In this document: positions 55,450 to 64,000 of the stretch, in pieces
Layout of the letters: each line of letters starts with the position of its first letter
Numbering within the stretch: position 1 is the first letter of the stretch
NCBI GenBank assembly: GCA_002778195.1
Contig: PCDI01000013.1
Location: forward strand, 701,021 to 765,020
Direction of reading: 5' to 3'
Source: Raffaelea ambrosiae
Taxonomy: Eukaryota; Ascomycota; Sordariomycetes; Ophiostomatales; Ophiostomataceae
DNA: 64,000 bases
Translations under genes and position numbers: made by a program
The notes under the pieces: model-generated
The model's database searches: none
What the model was told of the DNA's origin: nothing
What the model saw: the letters and a program-made list of their open reading frames with translations, nothing else

Positions 55450-58400
55450 CTTGGGAAAGGAGCGATTTGTAGATGAGCCTTGAAGGGGGAGGGGGGGGGG
55501 TAGTGTGGAAAGGTGACGAACGGTGCGGGGAGAATGCAGCGAGGGTGTCGAAGACGCTGGTTGTCGTTGTCGAGATGTGGTCGATGCCGTGGTGAGTTGT
55601 TGTTTTGGGGGGTATCTTTTTTGGTGATGCAGAGTTTTGTTGGGATGAGACTCTCGCAGAGAGTGCACAGTAAAATCAGGGCAAAAAAAAAACAATTGGG
55701 TAAAAAAAAAAACACGTAGGGACGTGGTATATTTCTGAATAGGAAGGAGAAAAGGAGAATAGAACGAAAAAGGCAAGAGCTGGCTTGGCCTGATTGGCAA
55801 TGGGGTGGTAATGTTCTTATAAAGGAGAGGAAGAACAAGGCAAACGACCTGCGTTGTGACGAGACAGACCTGCTGGAAGAAAGAGAGAAAGAAAGGTGAG
55901 AACGAGGTGATCAGCCAGTCATTTGAAGAGGTCGTCGGGGCGAGGAAGAAATATGCTGGAAAAAAAACTGGTGGGGGGGGAGTTTTTTTTCTGAGGCGGA
56001 CACGACTGTTTGTTTGTTATTTCGTGTGGCTGGTCCTTATTGTTGGGGGGACAAAGGCATTGTTTGCGTGAACAGCAGGAAAAAAAATGAACAGAGCAGA
56101 CGGGCCGAAGAGAGCCCCGAGGGTGAAAGAAAGCCCGGCCAGAGAATCAATGAATGAATGACTGAATGTCGGCAACGGGTCGGTGACAAAGACGGTCCAG
56201 CAGTGACAGCCTGCAAGACAGGCAGGCAGTGAACAAGCCGATTGTGAGGGAGTCGGGAAAGAGGAGAGAGGAAGAATGAGAATGAGGAAGAACGGGGGAA
56301 AGAGTCAAAAAGAGAAAAGAACAATGGGAGAGGACAAGAGATGGTCCGGGTGGGCGGGGGGACAAAGCTCGAGAAAACAAGACGAGCAGCACAAGGACGG
56401 TCTATAAGAAGACTCGATAAGAAAAAAGAGACGAAACAAGATCAAAGATGCCAAGACATGAATGCCAAGACCAGAGAAGAGAGAAAAGAAGGAAACCCAA
56501 ATTCGAGACGAAAGCGGGTATCCGACGTGCCTTTTAAACTCTCACTTGGTCGTTTGCGTGTGTGTGTTTTCGTGTTGCCCCCCATGTTGGGGGAAGGCGC
56601 ATCAAGCGGTCATCAAGTGGGCATCCCGTAGACATCCACTGGACATTCACTGGACATCCAAGCTCGCCGACTGAGAAACACAAAGGGGGCCGCGACCACG
56701 GCCTGGGTTGGCCTTTCTGGCCGTCATCTTCTCACACCCCCTCCCCTCTTCCTGGTGTATCTCTAACTATAGTATGTCCCAGGAGGCAGGGTGGTAGAGG
56801 GTGTGAGGCAACGTCGGCCGGGACCTGCATACGGGTGCCGGCAGACCACATCTGACAGACCAGGGTCAACATAACTACTGAGCAATAAAAAAAAAAAGAG
56901 GGCACGCGTTGGCGGCCGTTTTGCGTGCATCTGACTGGCTCCTTGTGCGTGCCTGTTTGATGTGTGCCTTTGTGCGTGCCTGTGTGCCTGTGCCTTGCAG
57001 ACGCCCTCCCTTGTCGGGAACGCACATATGAGAAGAAGAGAAAGGGAGGGGCGGGCAGGACGAAGGGAACCTTGTTCCAAACAATATGCAGCCGCGCGTG
57101 TCCCTTGGTTTTCTCTAGAGAGTCCGTCGCCCCTTGGAACTTTCAAAGGGAAACGGAAAAAAGAAGAAAGAAAAAAAAAAAAAGGCCGCCGCCCCATCTC
57201 CTGGCCGCGTCGCGTGTGGCAGATACATGTCAGATGTATTCCGGGGTTGGACACCAACCAGGCAGGTTCCTGACTAGAAGGGTCCGGCCGAGGGAGGGGG
57301 GGCGAGAGCCCACGCAGGCCAGGGCAGGTCAGAGCAGATCAGAGCAAGTCGGGAGTAGACCAGGGGTGTGTGTGTGTGTGTGTGTGTCGCCAGACGGGAG
57401 GACGAGAGCACAAGACACCAGAGACCGGCAGCGGGGAGATGAGCAGGTTTGCATCGCAAGAGAGTCACAGCAGCGGATGGTCCGTGGCCAGTCAAAGGAC
57501 CCGTCTGAGAGAGAGGGGGGGGGGGGGGGGGGTTGGCAGAGGGGACGATGTAAGGTGGACGGGGTTGAAGGTGAACAACTTGATGGGCATGGACAAAGAG
57601 ATGACAGGCTGACAGGCAAGATACAGTTCGTTTGACAGTCTGACACAGAGGGAGAGAGAGAAATGGGGGGGGGGGACTGTATGGACGAGAATGGCAGAAG
57701 GCGACGGGGCGGAGGAATAAAAAAGAGGGCCCGAACGGTCTGGAAAGTGGTCGTAGAATTAAAAAAGAGAACAGAGAAAAACAGAGGGAAGACGGCCAAA
57801 GTCCGAAAGACCTAATAACTAACTCGTTCGTTAGTCATACTACAGACCACCAAAAAGATAGGACAGCCGTCGTCCACTCCTCCACCCCTCCGTTTCAGAT
57901 CTGCGGCAGGGGACAACCTGTGCTCCAGAGAGAGGCAGATGGACAGATGCTTGTGCACAAGCAGCGGCTAGACTGCACAGTCACTGCACAAACTAGCATC
58001 TATTGACAGGGTATGTACATAGTATTGCTCTCTACATTGTGTTTGCCTTGCATGCTGGAAGAGTCTCACATCTGCTGCACGCGCGCAGAATCCGTTGGTG
58101 CGTGCTTGTCCAAGAGTTGGGGGGGTCCACACTAGCTGTGTGTGTGTGTTGCAACGGTCGGCCCCACACCCGTTCATTGGACGAAAACGTCACGTTTCTG
58201 TTTCTCCTTTGCTGCTGGTCGGATCGTTTCTGGCCAACGACTCACCGGGAAGGAGCCTACCCCGGCAGAGAGAGCGAGGCAAGCAGAAAAAGGGAAAGAG
58301 CGACCGAGGTGAGGAGGTGAAGCAGACAGCTATGAGGATGACCAGCAAGAACACGAAAGAGCGAAGAAAAGAGAGAGGGCCAGGAAAAAACAAGGTAACC

Positions 58401-60277
58401 AATAACTACACTACCAACACGCCTTCGATGCGCTGCAAATACTCGTACACACGAGTAGTGTGTAATACACCGTACAATGCAGGAGCCCCATCAGCGGCAA
58501 ATAGAGTAGCACCCGTCGCAGATCAGAGCCCCTTTCATACCCTGGTCTGTGCACCGGGAAGTCGATTTTCTTGTTCCTTCTGTTTTTTCACAGGCGATTA
58601 ACCTTGTCTTGTCCCGTTCTGTTCTTTTCGCCCGCCTTTGCCTCTTCTCGCGTGTCTCAGTGGTCCGCACGGGTATGATCGCCATCTGCAGCACCTACTA
58701 CTATGGTATGTATGCGCGCCAGCCTTTTGTATGTATTCGCCTGTTACGCGAGATTCTGGTACAGATTGCTTACACCTGATCTGGGGAGGGGCGGGGGCTG
58801 GGAGGCACATCGATTCCTTGTACGAGTTGAAGAGTTGTATGCGTTGTATGAGCATCACTTTGGTGCATCACGGACAATCCTAATGGACAATCAAGGGGGA
58901 CGCATCACTGCGAGAATCATCTGTGAGCATCGATATGTGCGCATCGTATGGCACTCCTCTTTGTTCCGAGGAGCTGTTCTTTTTTCTTTTTTTCTTTTTT
59001 CTTGCCGTGGCGAATCATGGCAAATCACGGTTCGGAACACAGACGCAGCGCCTTGTCCTTGTTGCGTTCTCCTATTTCTATTCTGTTTCCTTCTTCTCTG
59101 CTTTTTTTTTCTCTTTTCTTTTCTTCTTTCTTTTTTCCATCCCGTTGACCGACCTTTCACCGTTGCCGCCCAGAGGCGAGAAAATACAATGCAAAACAGG
59201 CCAATCGTCAAGGAGCAGATAGCACAGACCGATCACAGCAAGGAGCAGTTGCAAGGAAGAAGGGCGCAAAACGCTCCCAAGAGGATTCCAAAACGATCCC
59301 AGAGGGCCCCAAGAGGGTCACCGTCCCTCTTCCCCGCCAGGGAAAAAAAGTGGTGTGTGCGTGGTGTGCGTAATCACTTTTTCCCCCGAGGTAGCCATCC
59401 ACTCACGATCGGTTTCACAATTCCGACAAGGGGAGTTTTCTTCTTTCAAGAATGTTTTTGTTTGTTTCAAATTTGCCCCCCCTCTTTTTTGACAGGTTGC
59501 CAAAACAGCCTAAACGCTGGGAATGTCCACCAATGCTACGGATGCAAAGCCAAGAGCAAGACGAAAGAAGAGATAGCCGAAGAAACCTCCACTGAAAATG
59601 AGACCTCAAGTACACCCGCACTACTTGTTTCTTGGAACAACCCGGGGGATATCCCCCCCCTCTCCCCGAACAGACAGATATTGAAACCCAATATGTCTCC
59701 CATACAAGAGCAACAGAGAGAAACAGACGGAAACACCCTAGCGACGAGACGAAGGAGTCGAAACGAGGAAACAGGCAGCAGAAACAAGAAACGAAGCAGA
59801 AAGAGGATGGAAGAGGAGAAGAGTAAAACAAAAGTCACAGAAATGGCAGGGACAACAGACAAACAAGTGACAGAATAACAGAATAACAGAAATAACAGAA
59901 ATAACAGAAGTGGCAGAAAAAAATGAAGTATAAAATGAAATAATAAACTGGCTAAGTCGTGTATCTAGAAGTGAATCCCAAGAAATTAACATACGAGAGA
60001 CCGCGAGTTAAAACAAAAAAACAAAACAAAAAGCCACAATAAACAACCAGTCAAATTGAAAAAGCAAAACCTTGCTTTCCATCTCTATCCATCTCTAGTG
60101 AAATTCCAATTAAAAATTGAAATAGAACTCGTCATGTGTATCATGTAAGATCGTCTCAGACCCAACCAGCCAAGTTTTCTGGAGGAAGGGCGGGTTTTTT
60201 TTTCTCTTTTTTTTTTTCTCTTTTTTTCTTTTAACTTTCTTTTCTCGGACTTCTGCTCTCTCCCCCCTTCCTTCCCC
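55450..60277. other. Long spacer: upstream region of the DUF7492 gene to abaA 3' end
   Basis: No confident gene in 4.8 kb. Up to about 56.5 kb the minus strand is CT-rich, suggesting a leader/promoter for the secreted-protein gene. Contains (GT)n at 57365-57387, G18 at 57515-57532, an ACTAACTCGTTCGTTAGT palindrome-like string near 57815, TACTCGTA...ACGAGTA at 58440-58457, and short ACAGAAATA tandem units at 59875-59915. A 391-codon plus frame (58703-59878) is open mainly through skewed composition. Confidence 0.4.
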
Positions 60278-61149
60278 TTACCGCCAACCGTTGCTGAATC
60301 CGTTGTGGCTCAGCTTGGGAATCGACGCTACCGGGTAGGCCGACGTCTCGTCGATGCTGTCCGGCCGGCCGCGCTTCTGTCCTCGGGACATGCCTGTCTG
60401 CGATACTGCTGAGCCACCCTGCAATCCATGCTGGTGGAGCTGATGCTGTAGTTGTTGTTGTTGGTGATCGGCTGGCGGCCACACGTCCAGGGCCGACTTC
60501 ATGTCGTTGGCATCCCAGTCAGGCAGGGCCGTGGGCTGTTGTTGATGATGGTGACCACCCGCGCCTGCGTCCATGGTGGCATCGCCATCGCCTGCACCAC
60601 CTCCGCCAGCCGATGTCAGGAACGGGTCGATGACGCTCTGGTTCGGCGGCGACTGCAGCGATGGCGGTGCACCACCACCTCCGTTGCCACTGCCGTCGCC
60701 GCCGCCGCCACCACCACCCGAAGCCACCAGGGCCGCTGCCGCTGCCGCTGCCACGGCCGAGTCCGTGTCCGACCCGGACGACGCCGACATGAAGCTCAGC
60801 TGGCTCGGGAAGCCCTGCTGGTGCTGGGCGTAAGGGTTGTGCTGGTGCTGGTGCTGGTGCTGGTGATGGTGATGGTGGTGGTGTGGCTGCTGCGAGGATG
60901 ACACCCCGCCCGCAGACTGCTGCTGCCGCTGCTGTTCCTCGTACGAGGTGGCATAAGGCGAGGGCAGCGAGGCCGTCGGCGGCGGCGTCAGGCCGGCACC
61001 AAACGCGACACTGGTCGTGTCCAGGAGGCTCATGGGCGAGGGAATGCCGTAGGCAGCCGCCTGTTGCTGCTGATGCTGCTGGTGCTGTTGGTGATGGCTC
61101 TGGAGCGGCTGAGGCGAGATGGAGTGGTGCTGGCGGTAGCCGGCGTTGA

Positions 61150-61183
<34 letters not shown>

Positions 61184-64000
61184 GCTGTTGTTGCTGCTGC
61201 TAGCCGTGCCTGCACCAGTCGTTGTGCAACCGTCCCATCCTGCTGCGGCGGCCGCCGTGAGGTGCTCGCTCATGGCCGCGTTCAGGTGCTGCTGGTAGCC
61301 CGGATGGGGAGACATGACGCTGTTGCGGCGAGAGGACACGGCGGGTGGCAGGTAGGCCATGGGGTGCTGGTGCTGGTGCTGGTGCGGGGGAAGAGGTGGT
61401 GCCTGCGTATGCGGCTGGACAGCCAACTGGCCATGGTGCCCATGGTGGCTGCTGCTGCTGCTGCTGCTGCTGATGCTGTTGTTGTTGTTGCTATTCAGGA
61501 CTAGGCTCTGTCTCCGCTGGCCTTGGCCGCTCTTCGCACCGGCAGGTGTCACCAGCGCCTGCTGCTGGTGGTACTGCGATGTCGGGTCGATCGTGGTCAG
61601 GAACCGCCAGCCCGTGCCGGCCGGCGACTTGACCACCTCCATCTTCTTCTCGTTGACGCTGTAGATCGTCTCGAACGTCCAGAGGATGACGGCCCGGCGC
61701 ACCCAGACAGGGTTGTCGGAGGAGCCGTCCGTCTGCGACGGTGGCGAGGGGCCGTCCAAGGCCGACGAGCCCGACGGCGCGCACGACCACAGCTCCTGGA
61801 GCATGGCAATGTTGCGGACGAGGTCCATCTGCGTGGGTGCGCCGCCGCCGCCGCCCGAGGTGGCCGAGCCGACGCTGGTGGCCTCGGTCGAGTGGGAGGC
61901 GAAGCTGTCGTCGCCCACGCAGCCATCCTCGCCCTCGCCACCGCCTCCGGCGAGACCAACGCCTCCGTAGGCCGTCGAGGTGCTGCCGGTGGTCGTCGTC
62001 GCGGTTGACCCGTACGAGGACCGCTTGGTCCCGCCCCGCTTGGCGGCACGGTGTTGCTGATGGGGAGGGTGGCTCGTCGTACCGTAGGCACCATGCACCG
62101 AGTGGTGGCCCGCGTCCAGCGGGTGCTTCCGGAAACCCGTCAGCATGCTCAGCATGGTGGCCCATTCCGGTGCCGGGAAGGGCACCGCCAGCCGCTGCCG
62201 CCGCAGCCGCGCGTTGTGAAAGCAGTCGCAGTGGCCGCCGTTGCCGACGCCGTGACAGCCGGGCCGGTGCAGGTACTGGTTCCCGATCTCGCGCGTGATG
62301 ACCGACACGGGCGGCTGGCCTTCGTCGTTGCTCGCCTGCAGGTCGCCCGAGGACTCGGCCTGGCCGCCCGGCATCAGCTCCCATGGCCGGGCCAGCCGCG
62401 TCACCGACTTCCAGCGGTGGTTCTGCAGACCGGGCTGCTCGATGCTGACCTCCACCAGGCTGTTGAGCTCGGCACCCTCGGGGAACCGGTCCGGCTCCTG
62501 GACGTCGAGGGTGACGTGGAAGTGCAGAATGTCGCGGAGGTCGTCTCGCACCACCTCATCCAGGGTGTCGCAGAGCTGGCCCGGGAACCGCTCTTCCCAG
62601 TCGCAGGAGATGTCACGCACCGAGCTGGCCTCCTTCTGGCTGAGAGCACGCGTGTACTCCTGCAGAAGCGTGCCGCGGATGATCTTGCCGTGCTCTGGCC
62701 ACTCCTCGCGCTTCATGTTGAGGTGCAGGTGCGGGTAGAGGCGGTTGTCGAGCGGGAGGCTGTCGCTGCTCTTGAAGGCCTGGCAGCTGCTGCTACCGAC
62801 ACCACGGCGGCCACCACCGTTGCCATCCGAGCCGCCCTCGAAGCGGACAGCGGACGACGACACCAGGATCCAACACAGGTTGGGCCGGATGGCCACGAGG
62901 GCATCGGACGCGAGCAGCTGGCCAAAGTACTCGTAGTTGGGCTTCTCATCCGGCAGACGACCCTCAAAGAGGGCCCGCAGCACCGCGTTGTCTTTGAAGG
63001 ATTCCTTCTCGAGGAGCTCCTTGCGGGCGTCTTCCTTCTTCTCCTTGCTGGGGAAGAAAAAGTGGTCTGCACCAGTAGCGGTCAGCCCCGAACATTGTTC
63101 CTTGCTTTGGACAACTTCATTCTCTTTGTTCGAGACATCTCTGTACACCGCTGTAACGTTTCCTCTAAAAGGTCGAGATACAACAAAAAGACGGTGGAGG
63201 TTTCTGGGAGTGTACAAAGGCCATGCAGGGGGGGGGGGCAGACGGGACGGGACAACCAGTGAGAAGTGCCGAAGACGAGAGAAAAAAAACTAAAAAAAAA
63301 AACTTACAGCATCGGTGGTGGATGAAAAAGTTCTTCAGCACCTGGATATGGCTCGACACCTGCTTGCGGCCACGTGCCATTTTGCGGTCTGGCTTGGCTC
63401 CTGGAGGCAGGGTCAGGCAGTAGGCCACCCAGAGATACTCGCTGATGAGCATGTTGCGGCCGTGGAGCTGTCCGCGCATGGCGTACTTTTTGCGGCCCAT
63501 CTGGGGGATCAAGAGCAGGGCTACGGGCAGTTGGTTAGAAGGGGGGTGTTTTTGATTTTGACCCTCTCAAAGCGGTCTTACAAAGACAATCTCTGTTCTT
63601 TCCACGTACCATCAAGAAATGCATCCTCCAAGACATCAGGCCAGATCTGCTCCGTCTTGTCGTCCTTCTCGCCCTGCTTCTTGCGGTAGGCCTGGAACTG
63701 CGGTGACAGGTAGATCGGGTTGACGTTCTTGTTGTTGTTGGCTGCGGTAATGGCTGCGGCCGCGGCGACGGCAGCTGCTGCCTGGTTGGCGAAGCCGCTG
63801 GGGCCATAACCAGGGCTGGCCCCGAGGAAGTTGCCGCCGGGGTAGCCGCTGCCAGCCAGTGCCAGACTGCTACTGCTGCCACCATGGTGGGTGATAGACT
63901 GCTGTCTTGTTGCGAACAGTTGCTGGTCTTGCTGGTATGGCTGCTGTGAGGGCAGAGACTTCACCACGCTGCCGCTATAGTAGCCAGGGTGTATCGGCTG
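60278..64000 (-). CDS. abaA: AbaA-type TEA/ATTS-domain transcription factor, conidiation regulator (N-terminus beyond the right edge)
   Basis: Exons visible: 64000-63610 (open to the edge), 63520-63308 and 63066-60278. Donors are GTACGT and GTAAGT; acceptors are CCGTAG and GTGCAG. The TEA DNA-binding domain spans the exon joints: EQIWPDVLEDAFLD, ALLLIPQMGRKKYAMRGQLH, GRNMLISEYLWVAYCLTLPP, KMARGRKQVSSHIQVLKNFF, then HHRCYHFFFPSKEK. Downstream is the AbaA homology region (LLASDALVAIRPNLCWILVS; SVRDISCDWEERFPGQLCDT; SLVEVSIEQPGLQNHRWKSV). A very long Gln/His/Asn/Gly-rich tail follows, ending FSNGWR. In Aspergillus AbaA acts between BrlA and WetA and binds CATTCY sites to drive phialide/conidium differentiation. 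The tail is much richer in homopolymers than I would expect and is probably a disordered activation region. Confidence 0.92.
61145..61200. repeat. (GTT)n trinucleotide repeat encoding poly-Asn in abaA
   Basis: A run of GTT on the plus strand gives a tract of about 16 Asn, interrupted once by Ser, on the minus strand, flanked by Ser/Thr/Ala residues. Neighbouring CTG/GTG stretches encode poly-Gln and poly-His. Confidence 0.9.

Noticed and set aside
57274..57799. Minus frames containing THTHTHT
   Set aside because: These translate the (GT)n microsatellite and poly-G run.
58703..59878. 391-codon plus frame near abaA
   Set aside because: Translates T-rich then A/G-rich low-complexity DNA. No ATG-proximal coding bias, motif or homologue recognised. 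Kept only as an unlikely candidate.

Overview
The window is nuclear DNA from a filamentous ascomycete, most likely a Sordariomycete. Genes are split by short introns (about 50-110 bp) with GTATGT/GTAAGT/GTGAGT donors, CTAAC/CTGAC branch sites and CAG/TAG acceptors. Coding sequence is GC-rich, spacers are pyrimidine/purine-skewed with many homopolymers, and the right edge carries the filamentous-fungal conidiation regulator abaA. Two N bases (2656, 40944) and long poly-G/C runs mark a draft assembly.

Layout. 1-1549 (-) is the 5' part of a conserved fungal protein of unknown function (five exons visible). 1550-10318 is a gene-sparse, low-complexity upstream region. 10319-10980 (-) is RPB10, the shared RNA polymerase subunit, in four small exons. 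11426-14646 (+) is the U3 snoRNP WD-repeat protein Utp17/Nan1. 15377-16709 (+) is an isopenicillin-N-synthase-like 2OG-Fe(II) oxygenase. 17269-17791 (-) is a tiny zinc-finger protein. 18357-19449 (+) is a helix-hairpin-helix-like protein. 20142-21205 (-) is a BAP31/Yet-type ER protein. 22.3-23.3 kb holds unresolved duplicated coding-like fragments. 24161-25447 (+) is a family-16 lysine methyltransferase. 26155-31904 (-) is the CORVET subunit Vps8. 32849-34306 (+) is a GPALPP-motif protein. 35357-37016 (-) is a membrane RING-H2 E3 ligase.

42.7-51.8 kb is a different kind of DNA: an accessory island of decaying genes. It holds a minus-strand gene with a C-terminal PD-(D/E)XK-nuclease-like signature (45430-43244, several lesions). 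Divergent to it are at least two, perhaps three, relatives of a fungal protein-kinase-like family: 47.0-47.9 kb (decayed), 48250-49491 (one in-frame TGA) and 49.7-50.8 kb (fragmentary). Nuclease-like and kinase-like modules side by side recall the Crinkler-type effector/conflict repertoire and are the best candidate here for something undescribed.

Housekeeping resumes with an H-type cyclophilin (51866-53067, +), which has a micro-exon followed by a GC-AG intron. A secreted DUF7492-type protein with a predicted mature N-terminal histidine follows (53857-55449, -). After a long spacer, the 3' portion of abaA (60278-64000, -, partial) runs off the right edge.

Most genes are basic cell machinery (transcription, ribosome assembly, splicing, endosome tethering, ER traffic), so the window reads as a conserved chromosomal arm segment interrupted by one fast-evolving island. 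Exon boundaries were placed by eye from splice motifs and reading-frame phase; no alignment or RNA evidence was available.
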